A DNA stretch of 64,000 bases from positions 5,890,001 to 5,954,000 of the forward strand of contig NZ_CP107976.1 in NCBI RefSeq assembly GCF_036099295.1, read 5' to 3'. The notes under the pieces were generated by a model that saw only the letters and a program-made list of their open reading frames with translations, did no database searches and was not told the origin of the DNA. The translations under genes and the position numbers were made by a program. Shown piece after piece: positions 8,538-16,215 of this stretch; within the stretch, counting starts at the first letter, position 1; every line of letters begins with the position of its first letter. The DNA comes from Streptomyces sp. NBC_00358. GTDB lineage: Bacteria; Actinomycetota; Actinomycetes; Streptomycetales; Streptomycetaceae.

Positions 8538-8565
8538 GCGACCGGCGACCGGCGACCGGCGACCG
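8538..8565. repeat. Four tandem copies of the heptamer GCGACCG
   Basis: Exact tandem units occupy 8538-8544, 8545-8551, 8552-8558 and 8559-8565, inside the 252-nt gap between the M6 protease and tRNA-Lys. The flanks carry degenerate relatives (GCGACGG, GCGACGC), so a larger array has probably decayed. No function is evident. Confidence 0.75.
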
Positions 8566-8616
8566 GGTGCGGGCGCGGGTGCGGGCCGGGTGGGCTTCGC
8601 GGTACGGGCGGAAACG

Positions 8617-8661
8617 ACGAGAGCGGGATGCTCGCGTTTCCGCGAATCATCCCGCTCTCGT
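8617..8661 (-). terminator. Hairpin terminator of tRNA-Lys
   Basis: Perfect 14-bp arms at 8617-8630 and 8648-8661 with a 17-nt loop, starting 5 nt after the mature tRNA 3' end on the minus strand. A short T run (CGTTTCC on the minus strand) follows. It may also face the end of the M6 protease transcript. Confidence 0.65.
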
Positions 8662-8666
8662 TGGCG

Positions 8667-8740
8667 TGCGCCGCCAGGGACTCGAACCCCGGACCCGCTG
8701 ATTAAGAGTCAGCTGCTCTAACCAACTGAGCTAGCGGCGC
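8667..8740 (-). tRNA. tRNA-Lys (anticodon CTT)
   Basis: Read on the minus strand, the sequence folds into a full cloverleaf. It has acceptor strand GCGCCGC pairing with GCGGCGC, a D-arm with TAGCTCAGTTGG, an anticodon stem GCTGA/TCAGC with loop CTCTTAA (anticodon CTT), and a T-arm with the TTCGAGT loop. The discriminator base is A and CCA is not encoded. Its 5' end overlaps the last 10 nt of the upstream primase/polymerase-like gene. Confidence 0.96.
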
Positions 8741-9462
8741 CTGCTGACGTCGTAGACCTTAGCATCCTGATCGGCGCGAGGAAAAATCGATATCCGTACC
8801 GCCGCCGAGGCCGCCGCACGGGCCGCCCGTACGGCGGCCCAGAGCAGGATCTCGGGGCCGGGGAGCCAGGGCTGCCGGGTGTCGGGGGCGACCAGCCAGC
8901 GGGAATCGGGCCGGACCGCCTCGGTGCCGCCGTCCCCGGAGCTCAGCGCCGGCACCGTGACCGCGTCGCCCGTGCCGTGGCACAGCAGCGGCGGCATCTC
9001 CCGGCACCGCCCCACATGCCCGCCGTGTCCGACGTCCTCGCGCTCCGCCCGCGCAGCGTGCCCCGCGGCGGCCTCCCGCCCCACGGCGGCGCGTGAGCCC
9101 CACTCCTCCCACTCCATCAGCGAGGGAAGCCGCTGGGCGGTGCCGGGCGCGGCGAACAGCAGCATCCGCCCGCGGTGCGCCGCCACCGGGCCCGAGCCCG
9201 GTCCGTCCTCCCAGAGCCGGTCGAGCATGCGCCGTCCGAAGAGCGCGGGCGCGCTGACGACGTCGAAGGCGCTGCCGCAGGGCAGCACGAGCGGGGCGTT
9301 CGGCCGTTCGCGCCAGAGGGCGAGCGTGCTGCGCGGATACGTTGCCGCCGAGGCGAGCCAGACGGCTCCCTCGGACGTGACACCCGAGACGTCCAGGCGC
9401 TCGGGCGACGTCGCTCCGGGGCTGTGCGGGGTGCTGCTCGGCGGGTTCCGTGTGCTGCTCAT
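8731..9462 (-). CDS. Bifunctional DNA primase/polymerase-like protein (conserved actinomycete)
   Basis: A 243-residue protein resembling the small Streptomyces proteins annotated as prim-pol-like. Visible parts include the N-terminal VTSEGAVWLASAATYPRS, a central PLVLPCGSAFDVVSAPALFG segment, RMLLFAAPGTAQRLPSLMEW, and MPPLLCHGTGDAVTVPAL. These fit a degenerate prim-pol fold, but I cannot point to an intact metal-binding triad, so catalytic activity is uncertain. The start is ATG 9462. The TAG stop at 8731-8733 lies inside the 5' acceptor region of tRNA-Lys on the same strand, so the mRNA and tRNA may be processed from one transcript. The last residues (after about 225) are Arg-rich and may be poorly conserved. 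Confidence 0.65.
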   Translation of the reverse strand: MSSTRNPPSSTPHSPGATSPERLDVSGVTSEGAVWLASAATYPRSTLALWRERPNAPLVLPCGSAFDVVSAPALFGRRMLDRLWEDGPGSGPVAAHRGRMLLFAAPGTAQRLPSLMEWEEWGSRAAVGREAAAGHAARAEREDVGHGGHVGRCREMPPLLCHGTGDAVTVPALSSGDGGTEAVRPDSRWLVAPDTRQPWLPGPEILLWAAVRAARAAASAAVRISIFPRADQDAKVYDVSRRR

Positions 9463-9552
9463 GCCGCATACATCTACCGGTGGTGAGCACCCCACCCCGG
9501 AGGGTTGCCGGAAATCGGGACAGGAGTGGTCCAGGTGGAGTATCTTGCCCGG

Positions 9553-9566
9553 CTGGCATATGCCAG
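9553..9566. promoter_or_regulatory. 14-bp perfect palindrome CTGGCATATGCCAG (operator candidate)
   Basis: A perfect inverted repeat in the gap between the hypothetical gene stop (9648) and the primase/polymerase-like start (9462), about 91 nt upstream of that start. It is AT-rich at its centre, as protein-binding operators often are. No known regulator is assigned. Confidence 0.4.
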
Positions 9567-9647
9567 GAGGGTTCGGGCGGGCGACGGAAACGTCCTCCGG
9601 CGCGGCGCCCGGCGGCAGCGCGGACCGCGCCCGTCCGCGGCATGGGG

Positions 9648-10025
9648 TCAGACCGGGTCGGTCACCCCGTGGCCGTGTCCGTTGCCCTCCGTGCCCCGGA
9701 GCAGGCCCTCGCCGAACTCGACCATCTTCTTCGCGTAGTCCTCGGTCCACTCGGCCCGCTCCGCGATCGAGGCGGCGGTCAGCCGGTCGAAGCGGCGCGG
9801 ATCGGCGAGCTGCGCGGCGGCGATGGCCTGGAACTCGACGGCCCGGTCGGCGGCGGCCCGAAACGCGTGCGCCAGCTCCGTGGCCCGGTCGAGGAGCGCG
9901 CGCGGATCGTCGATCGACTCCAGGTCGAAGAAGTGCTCCGGGTCCCCGGCGGCCTCCGCGGGCTCGAAGAGCAGGGGCGCGGGGCGTAGCCGCGGTTCGT
10001 TCCGACGCGGCGTGGGCTCCGCCAT
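9648..10025 (-). CDS. Conserved hypothetical protein (125 aa)
   Basis: A small, acidic, probably soluble helical protein with no transmembrane segment or signal peptide. It has a Pro/Arg-rich N-terminus, then alternating helices (RALLDRATELAHAFRAAADR; EWTEDYAKKMVEFGEGLLRG). The start ATG at 10025 has a very strong ribosome-binding site (GAGGAGAAG) directly upstream, which supports the gene as real. It lies between the helicase gene and the primase/polymerase-like gene on the same strand, with gaps of about 160 and 185 nt. I do not recognise the family and assign no function. Confidence 0.7.
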   Translation of the reverse strand: MAEPTPRRNEPRLRPAPLLFEPAEAAGDPEHFFDLESIDDPRALLDRATELAHAFRAAADRAVEFQAIAAAQLADPRRFDRLTAASIAERAEWTEDYAKKMVEFGEGLLRGTEGNGHGHGVTDPV

Positions 10026-10184
10026 GTCTTCTCCTCCTCGTACGGTTCGGGGCCCCTCCCGGTGAAGGGCCACCGTCCATTGTCTCGCGCCCACGCAAGT
10101 GGGCCCCGGGCGCCGGGCACACCCGACGGGGCCGGGCGCCCGCCTGGCCGGCACTTCGCCGGGCTCGGCGGCCCGGAGCGGAAC

Positions 10185-11519
10185 TCAGGGCCGCCACGCC
10201 ACCCGATGCTCCGCCAGATGGGACAACACCGAATGATTGGCCTCCCAGCCATCCGGAAACTTCACGGTCACTCCCAGCTGTACGGGCTCGGTCGACGGGT
10301 GGTCGTCCAGCAGTTCAGTGATTCCTTCCCGGGCCACCACGATGCACGCGTGCCGGTGCCGGGAGGCGAGTACGCACAGTCGTCCGGTCTCCAGGTGGAA
10401 CGCCGTCGCGTCGGGCCGCCCGGACAGCGGATGAAGGACGACCGTGACGTCGAACTCCCGTCCCTGGAGCCGGTTCGCCGTGTCGACGGTGACGTCCGCG
10501 ACACCGAGGCCGGCCAGTGCCGCCCGTACCGCCGCGGCCTGGTCCCGGTGCGCCGTTCCGACGGCGATCCGGTCGGCCGTCAGCGGCACCGGATCGTCCG
10601 CCCGCTCCGACGTGGCCGCGCCACCCCGGTCGAGCAGCCGCCGTACGACCGCGGCCACCGCGCGCACCGCCTCCGGGTCCGTACGCGGTGTGTGCCGGGC
10701 GGGCAGTTCCAGCAGCCCCCAACCGGACTCGGCGGCCTCGTCGATGACCCGGTCGGTCCCCGAACCGTCCGACGGGACGCCGAAGTTCAGCCTCCGGTCG
10801 CCGTGACCGGTGCCGCTGCGGAACGGCGTGTACGGGTAGAACGCGCGTGAGACCAGGGGAGCCGCCGACGCGGGCAGCCGCCAGGACACCGGCAGCCGGT
10901 GCTGCGGCAGGTGCGGATTGTGCGCGAGCAGCGTGCTCACCGCGGAGGCGGACGGGTCGTAGGACAGCCCCGCCCACTGCTCCGAACCGACGATCGCGAA
11001 CGGGTCCAACTGCCCCGGATCGCCCACGAACAGGGCCCGCTCGAACAGCCCGGCGACGGCGAGCAGCGCGTCCGAACGCATCTGGTACGCCTCGTCGACG
11101 ATCGCGTGCCGCCAGGGCTCGACGCCCTTGACGTGGGCCCATTTCGCGGCGGTCGAGACGACGACGTCCAGGCCCGCCAGGTCGGCCGCCTTCGTCGACT
11201 TGCGCACCTGGTCCAGGCCGTCGAGCGCCTTGTCGTACGGGTCGGAGTCGCTGCTGTGCAGCCGCCCCACCGGCAGCTCGGGGGCCTTCTCGGCGAGCCG
11301 CAGCACCAGGTCGTCGACCTGGGCGTTGGTCTGCGCGATGACCATCAACGGGCGTCCCGCGGCGGCCAGTTCGAGTGCGGCCCGGACGACGAGGGTCGAC
11401 TTGCCGGCGCCCGGCGGTGAGTCGACCACGACACCGCGGTCGGTGCCGTGCAAGGTGTCGCGCAGGATCGCGTCGGTCGCGCGCGCGGCCTCGGCACCCG
11501 GGTCGAAGACGGTGGTCAC
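10185..11519 (-). CDS. SF1 (UPF1/Dna2-type) helicase-like ATPase
   Basis: A compact 444-residue superfamily-1 helicase. Motifs: Walker A DSPPGAGKST (33-42), motif Ia AQTNAQVDDL (62-71), Walker B IVDEA (140-144), motif III GDPGQLDPF (166-174), a motif IV-like GTAHRDQAAAVRAAL, motif V TANRLQGREFDVTVV, and motif VI ASRHRHACIVV with its arginine finger. This is the DNA2/NAM7-like class, made of little more than two RecA-like domains. The start GTG 11519 overlaps the stop of the 531-aa gene upstream (GTGA), so translation is coupled. With the PD-(D/E)XK nuclease two genes upstream it could form a DNA end-processing or DNA-defence complex. Substrate unknown. Confidence 0.85.
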   Translation of the reverse strand: MTTVFDPGAEAARATDAILRDTLHGTDRGVVVDSPPGAGKSTLVVRAALELAAAGRPLMVIAQTNAQVDDLVLRLAEKAPELPVGRLHSSDSDPYDKALDGLDQVRKSTKAADLAGLDVVVSTAAKWAHVKGVEPWRHAIVDEAYQMRSDALLAVAGLFERALFVGDPGQLDPFAIVGSEQWAGLSYDPSASAVSTLLAHNPHLPQHRLPVSWRLPASAAPLVSRAFYPYTPFRSGTGHGDRRLNFGVPSDGSGTDRVIDEAAESGWGLLELPARHTPRTDPEAVRAVAAVVRRLLDRGGAATSERADDPVPLTADRIAVGTAHRDQAAAVRAALAGLGVADVTVDTANRLQGREFDVTVVLHPLSGRPDATAFHLETGRLCVLASRHRHACIVVAREGITELLDDHPSTEPVQLGVTVKFPDGWEANHSVLSHLAEHRVAWRP

Positions 11520-13111
11520 AGGACGTCCTCCTCGGTCACCGGGTCGGGCAGCGGCGGGGCGTCGGACTCACCCGGCGGACCCCCGTGCGTCCACGGCGTC
11601 TCCTCCGGGTCCGGCAGCTTGGCGCCGCCGCGCTGCTCGTGCTCGAAGAGGGTGAAGCAGACGAGGTCCCCCTTCTCCGGCAGGGACCCGGCCTCGGGTT
11701 CCTTGCCGCGCCCCATCTTGTCGACGATCCGCAGCACCACGGCGGCGCCCTCGTCCTCGTACCCCACGAACTCCGCGGACTGCGGCTTCCCGCCGAGCGA
11801 GCGGTACACCTTGGCCCGCTCACCGAGATGCGGGCGGTCGTCCGTGCGGACCGTCACCAGCGGGCGGGGGCTCGGCCGCCTGCCCTCGCTGTACGCCATC
11901 ACGACATCGGTCACCTCTCCGGCGAACGCCTCTCCGGCCAGCCGCCGGCCCGCCATCACCAGCGGGTCGTCGAGGGCCTCCTGCGCTTCCAGCCGGGCCT
12001 GTTCCCGCTCGCGGGTGGCCAGTTTGTTCGCGGCGGTGACCGCGTCGTCGCGGCGCGGCTGCGGTGGCTCGCCCGCCACGACCCGGTCGCGGTGTCCGGT
12101 GAACGACCAGCGGTCGCGGGTCCACCGGTCGGCTGCGTGCGCCCCTTCCGGCAGCGCGCGCAGCAGGTCGAGCCCCCGCCAGACCGCGTCCCAGGTGGGC
12201 CGGGTGACGCGCTCGACGAGTTCGCGGATGTCCCGCTCCGCGGCGGTGAGTTCACCGAGCCGGTCGTCCGCCTCGATGCCGTCCTCGGCGGCGGCCAGCG
12301 CGGTGCGCGCGCGGTCGTAGCGCTCGATGGCGGGGGCCAGCAACTGGTTGTCGAAGGCGGGGTCGGTGGCCGGTCCGGCGGGCGGGCAGACGAGCTGGCC
12401 CCGCGCGTCCCGCTGGAGCTCGGCCCGTACGGCCGCCTCGCCGCCCGGCTCACCCTCCGGTGGATCGATCCAGGCGAGCAGCGCGCCGAGATGCTGGTCC
12501 TCCAGGCTGCTCTGGCCGGTGGCCCAGTGTCGGGAGAGCACGTCGGTGAGGGCGAGGAGCAGGGCGGAGCCCGGCACCCGGGCGCGCTCCCCGAAGTGGG
12601 TCAGCCAGCGCCCGGACAACGGCACCCGGGGCGGCGCCGGATGCGGGGTCTCGGGGTCCTGCTCGGCGGTACGGCGAAACCGCGTGGAGCGCCCGAGGAG
12701 GCGGACGAACTCGATGCCCGCGCGGCCCGGCACGATCAGTTGCGGCGCGTCCGCGCACAGCTCGACCTCGACCTTGACGCGCTTGCCGGTCTCCGGGTCG
12801 GTCTCGCTGCGCTCGGCCGCCTCGACCACGTCCGCGTACGAGTCGATGTACGGCAGGACGACGTCCGCCAGTTCGGCCAGGAACGCGAAACGCAGATCGC
12901 GGTCGCGGGGCTGCGGCACGACCAGCAGCCGGGGCGCGTCCCGGTCGGTGCCGACGAGCGCGCCGAGCGGGGCCCCGGCCTCGCCCGAGGTGGTGAGCGG
13001 CACGAACACCAGCGGCCGTTCGACGAGGTGGCGGTGCAGCACGGTGGCGGTGGGCTGCGCCCGGCCGCTCTCCACGGCCTCCAGCCGCGCGAGGGTGGCG
13101 ATCAGCGACAT
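11516..13111 (-). CDS. Protein of unknown function (531 aa), middle gene of nuclease-helicase array
   Basis: A large soluble protein with no motif I can name. It starts at ATG 13111 (MSLIATLARLEAVESGRAQP) within the end of the nuclease gene and ends by overlapping the helicase start, so it is sandwiched in a coupled operon. The N-terminal third has an alpha/beta pattern (PLVFVPLTTSGEAGAPLGAL, RLLVVPQPRDRDLRFAFLAE). The central part is helical (RYDRARTALAAAEDGIEADD). The C-terminal part has a beta-rich stretch (KVYRSLGGKPQSAEFVGYED) followed by an acidic tail. No Walker or nuclease motif was found. The much longer open frame reaching upstream is a shadow of the nuclease gene. A scaffold, DNA-binding or helicase-accessory role is only inferred from context. 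Confidence 0.75.
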   Translation of the reverse strand: MSLIATLARLEAVESGRAQPTATVLHRHLVERPLVFVPLTTSGEAGAPLGALVGTDRDAPRLLVVPQPRDRDLRFAFLAELADVVLPYIDSYADVVEAAERSETDPETGKRVKVEVELCADAPQLIVPGRAGIEFVRLLGRSTRFRRTAEQDPETPHPAPPRVPLSGRWLTHFGERARVPGSALLLALTDVLSRHWATGQSSLEDQHLGALLAWIDPPEGEPGGEAAVRAELQRDARGQLVCPPAGPATDPAFDNQLLAPAIERYDRARTALAAAEDGIEADDRLGELTAAERDIRELVERVTRPTWDAVWRGLDLLRALPEGAHAADRWTRDRWSFTGHRDRVVAGEPPQPRRDDAVTAANKLATREREQARLEAQEALDDPLVMAGRRLAGEAFAGEVTDVVMAYSEGRRPSPRPLVTVRTDDRPHLGERAKVYRSLGGKPQSAEFVGYEDEGAAVVLRIVDKMGRGKEPEAGSLPEKGDLVCFTLFEHEQRGGAKLPDPEETPWTHGGPPGESDAPPLPDPVTEEDVL

Positions 13112-14427
13112 GCGGTCGCCTCCCGGCCCTCGGAGGTACCGGTCGCCGGCACCGGGTCCTTCGACAGCGAGGGACCGGGAGCCGGCGCTCCGGCCGGATC
13201 GGCCTCCGGCGCCGGAGCGACCGGCGTCCGGGACTCCCCGGCTCGGGGGCGGGCCTCCGCGGCCGTGCCGCCCAGAGCCTCCGCCCGCAGCAGGGCCGCT
13301 CTCCGGAGCGCCGCGACGGCCGGGTCCGCCGGATCGCCGGACTCCCCGTGCGCCGCCGCCAGGACGTCGGTGACCGTCGTCAGGCCGCCCAGCTCCGCGC
13401 GCAGCGACCGGCCCAGCGACGTCACCGCGCCCCGGGCGCGTGAGCGGGCACGGCAGTGGAAGGCCAGTTCGCAGGCGGACAGGCACTCGGGGGCATAGGT
13501 CGCGGGGACCGCCTCGACGGCCGTGATCAGGTCCTCGGCCGGAAGGCCGGGGGAGAAGCAACTCCCCTCGGGGAGGGCGGCCGCGATGTCCTCGACGCGG
13601 GTGAGCCGGTCCAACTGGCGGCGGGTGACCGCGCGCTGCTTGCGGACGTCGACGGCCGAGGCCGCCGGGAGGTTGGAGAAGTCCTTGGGGCAGACCAGCA
13701 GGACGCGGTGGTGGACCTCGGGGGAGGGATCGAGGCGGGCGGCGACCTCCTCCAGGGCCAGGACGTACACCGCGGACTGCCGGGCGGCGGCGCCCACCTT
13801 GGCGGGGTCGGCCGAGCCGTCCAGCATGGGGAACGACTTGATCTCGACGACGGTCCAGCCGCCGTCGGGGTGCACGACCACGGCGTCCGGCTCCAGGAAC
13901 GCGGCGGAGCCCGCGACGTCGAGGGCGAGCATGGGGTGGTCGAGCAGGCTCCAGGCGCCGGCCTCGGTGGCCTCGCGCAGCGCCAGTGCCGTCCGCGCCG
14001 CGCGCCCCTCGGGGCCGATCGCGCTCAGGTCGGGCACGGCGCCGGCGCCGGGCGGCTCGGCGCCGGGGTCCAGCTTCTCGTGCACCAGCCGCAGCAGCAC
14101 GGCTCCGCCGTCGGCCTTGACCCGCGCCTCGAACGCGTTGCCCCGCATGAAGGCGAACTGCGACATCCCGAACGCGGACGGCGCGCCCAGCGCGCTCGCC
14201 AGCTTCGCCTTGTCGACGCCCGCGCCGTCCAGCAGCGCGCGGCGGTCGCACCCGGGGTTGGCGGCGAGCGCCGCGAGGGCGCGCGCGTCGAGCGCCTTCG
14301 GTGCCACGTCCGGACCGCGCAGCTCAGCGAGCTGCTGTCGCAGCGCTTTCCCCGGCGTCCGTGGGAGAGGCACCCGGCTCGGCTGCCGGGCCGGTTCGGG
14401 ACTCGCGCTGTCGGGGAATTCGTTCAC
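13102..14427 (-). CDS. RecB/Cas4-like PD-(D/E)XK nuclease with putative Fe-S cysteines
   Basis: A 441-residue protein with the RecB-type nuclease core: a GNAFE motif (96-100), the catalytic Asp in LEPDAVVV (D181), ExK in VVEIKSFP (E195, K197) and the QxxxY motif (Q217, Y221). C-terminal to the core are C315, C319 and C325 (C-x3-C-x5-C), with C60 at the N-terminal side. Together these resemble the four-cysteine Fe-S pattern of AddB/Cas4/Dna2 nucleases. A Pro/Ala-rich tail ends the protein. I used GTG 14427; since its first 35 codons overlap the PAP2 gene, a later GTG (near 14373) is possible. It overlaps the next gene by 10 nt. Likely role: single-strand or DNA-end cleavage together with the helicase. 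Confidence 0.82.
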   Translation of the reverse strand: MNEFPDSASPEPARQPSRVPLPRTPGKALRQQLAELRGPDVAPKALDARALAALAANPGCDRRALLDGAGVDKAKLASALGAPSAFGMSQFAFMRGNAFEARVKADGGAVLLRLVHEKLDPGAEPPGAGAVPDLSAIGPEGRAARTALALREATEAGAWSLLDHPMLALDVAGSAAFLEPDAVVVHPDGGWTVVEIKSFPMLDGSADPAKVGAAARQSAVYVLALEEVAARLDPSPEVHHRVLLVCPKDFSNLPAASAVDVRKQRAVTRRQLDRLTRVEDIAAALPEGSCFSPGLPAEDLITAVEAVPATYAPECLSACELAFHCRARSRARGAVTSLGRSLRAELGGLTTVTDVLAAAHGESGDPADPAVAALRRAALLRAEALGGTAAEARPRAGESRTPVAPAPEADPAGAPAPGPSLSKDPVPATGTSEGREATACR

Positions 14428-15325
14428 CCGTGGGAGTCTGGCACCCCGCACTGACAATCGTGGAGCTCTCGCCCCGTGCGGCACCCGCGACCCACGGGAC
14501 GCGCCCCTCCAGCAGCGTCCGCAGCCGGTTCGCCCCGCGCATCACGAACGGGGTCAGCAGCAGGCCCGCCCCCATCACGGCGGCGCCCGCGACGGCGTCC
14601 AGGAAGTAGTGGTTGGCCGTACCCATCACGACGATCGTGGTGAACAGCGGATACACGACGGCGGCGACCTTGGCGGCCGGCGTACGGCCGTGACGCCACA
14701 GCATCACTCCGCACCACAGCGCCCAGCCCACGTGCAGGCTCGGCATCGCCGCGTACTGGTTCGTCATCCCGCCCATACCGCGCGGCGCGCTCGCCTCGCC
14801 GCCCCACCAGCCGTAGGAGCTGTACTGGGCCATCGTGTCCACGAAGCCGTGCCCGGGCGAGAGCAGCCGGGGCGGGCAGGTCGGGAGCAGGGTGAAGCCG
14901 ATCAGGCCGATGAAGGTGGAGGTCATCAGCCAGGTGCGGGCCGCGCGGTAGCGCACGGTCCGGGAACGGAAGAGCCATATCAGGATCGCGGGCGTCACCA
15001 GGTAGTGCAGCGACGCGTACCAGAAGTCGGCGGGGACGCCCAGCCAGGCCTCCCGCGTGAACAGCCGGTTCAGCGGATGTTCGGCGTTCAGGTGGAGGGC
15101 CTTCTCGATCCGCAGGATCGACAGGCCGTGCCCGACGGCGCCGTGGGTGTCCCCCCGGGCGAGCAGCCGGCCCGCCGTGTACGACGCGTACACGAGAAGG
15201 ATCAGCGGGACCTCGGTCCACCAGCGGAGCCGGCCGCGCTCGGCCGCCGACGTGCGCGGCTCGTCCCACCGGCGCGACCGGGCGCGCGGTGCCGCTTCGG
15301 TACGCGGTGCATCGGTCTGCGGCAT
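14324..15325 (-). CDS. PAP2 / inositol-phosphotransferase (Aur1-Ipt1)-like membrane phosphatase
   Basis: A 333-residue polytopic membrane protein with roughly six hydrophobic segments (for example EVPLILLVYASYTAG, TWLMTSTFIGLIGFTLLPT, YPLFTTIVVMGTANH). The PAP2 C2/C3 motifs are clear: MPSLHVGW with the catalytic His, and ANHYFLDAVAG with the second His and Asp. It probably transfers or removes phosphate from lipid-linked substrates at the outer face of the membrane. The ATG at 15325 is chosen because GGGAGG lies 8 nt upstream; an ATG at 15343 also exists. The hydrophilic C-terminal tail of about 60 residues has no PAP2 character, and its last 34 codons overlap the nuclease gene in another frame. 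Confidence 0.85.
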   Translation of the reverse strand: MPQTDAPRTEAAPRARSRRWDEPRTSAAERGRLRWWTEVPLILLVYASYTAGRLLARGDTHGAVGHGLSILRIEKALHLNAEHPLNRLFTREAWLGVPADFWYASLHYLVTPAILIWLFRSRTVRYRAARTWLMTSTFIGLIGFTLLPTCPPRLLSPGHGFVDTMAQYSSYGWWGGEASAPRGMGGMTNQYAAMPSLHVGWALWCGVMLWRHGRTPAAKVAAVVYPLFTTIVVMGTANHYFLDAVAGAAVMGAGLLLTPFVMRGANRLRTLLEGRVPWVAGAARGESSTIVSAGCQTPTGERIPRQRESRTGPAAEPGASPTDAGESAATAAR

Positions 15326-15600
15326 CCGATCGCCCTCCCCCATCTGCTCGTGCCCATCTGTTCGTGTCCGTTCGTGGTGGCCCCACCGCCCGCGGTCCGC
15401 CGACGACGGTCTGTGGCCACCCCGGGATTTTACGGTGTACGCGAATCCCCCGGAGGGGCGCCCCGGATCTCAAAGACGCGGAGATCGCCCCCCGGGTTGC
15501 CCAGGACAGGGGTGAGCGATGATGGAGTGACCCACTCCTCAGCCGTCCACGAGTGAGCGAACTCTCACTTGTGCGGCCCGTTCAGGGAAGGCTCTTCTCC

Positions 15601-16197
15601 ATGGCACCGCGCATCCTGCTGGCCCGGCACGGACAGACCGAATGGTCACTGTCCGGAAAGCACACCGGCAGGACCGACATCCCGCTCCTGGAAGAGGGGC
15701 GGCGCGGAGCCAAGCTGCTGGGCGAGCGGCTCCAGCGGCCGCCCTTCGACGGACTCCCCGGTGTCGAGGTGCGCACCAGCCCGCTCGCGCGCGCGCACGA
15801 GACGTGCGAACTCGCCGGTTTCGGGGAGCGCGCGAGCACCTGGGACGCGCTCATGGAGTGGGACTACGGCGCCTACGAGGGCATGACCCCGGCGGAGATC
15901 CAGGGCGTCCGCCCGGGATGGCTCATCTGGCGCGACGGTGTCCCCGAGGGGGAGACCCTGGAGCAGGTCACCGCGCGCGCGGACGAGGTCGTCTCCTGGG
16001 CCCGTGCCGAGGACCGCGATGTGCTGGTCTTCGCCCACGGCCACATCCTGCGGTCCATAGGCGCCCGCTGGCTGGGCCTCCCGCTGGACTTCGCGGCGCG
16101 TGTCCGCCTCAACCCGACCTCGTTGTCGGTGCTCGGCTGGGCCTACGGGGAGCCCGCCGTGGAGGTGTGGAACGACAGTGGGCACCTGACCGCCTGA
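15601..16197 (+). CDS. Histidine phosphatase family protein (phosphoglycerate mutase-like)
   Basis: A 198-residue branch-1 histidine phosphatase. The phosphorylated His lies in [10 protein letters not shown]. The second catalytic set follows: an Arg in [12 protein letters not shown], the acid Glu in [10 protein letters not shown], and the second His in FAHGHILR. The length is normal for the family. The start is ATG 15601 with GGGAAGG about 10 nt upstream; an in-frame GTG at 15553 is less likely. It probably dephosphorylates a sugar phosphate or another small phosphomonoester; the true substrate is unknown. It is convergent with the XRE/TPR regulator, with stops 18 nt apart. Confidence 0.9.
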   Translation: MAPRILLARHGQTEWSLSGKHTGRTDIPLLEEGRRGAKLLGERLQRPPFDGLPGVEVRTSPLARAHETCELAGFGERASTWDALMEWDYGAYEGMTPAEIQGVRPGWLIWRDGVPEGETLEQVTARADEVVSWARAEDRDVLVFAHGHILRSIGARWLGLPLDFAARVRLNPTSLSVLGWAYGEPAVEVWNDSGHLTA

Positions 16198-16215
16198 CCG
16201 GGCCCGCGGCGGTCC

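Noticed and set aside
8667-8740. Attachment site of an integrated element at tRNA-Lys
   Set aside because: No integrase or duplicated tRNA 3' segment was found nearby in the window.
11375-13498. 707-codon plus-strand open frame across the nuclease-helicase array
   Set aside because: It is antisense to two genes with clear motifs or coupling and reads as low-complexity His/Arg/Gly sequence.
10185-14427. Calling the nuclease-helicase array a CRISPR-Cas or named defence system
   Set aside because: The nuclease is Cas4-like only in motif pattern; no cas1/cas2 or array is present, and the unknown subunit has no recognised defence domain.
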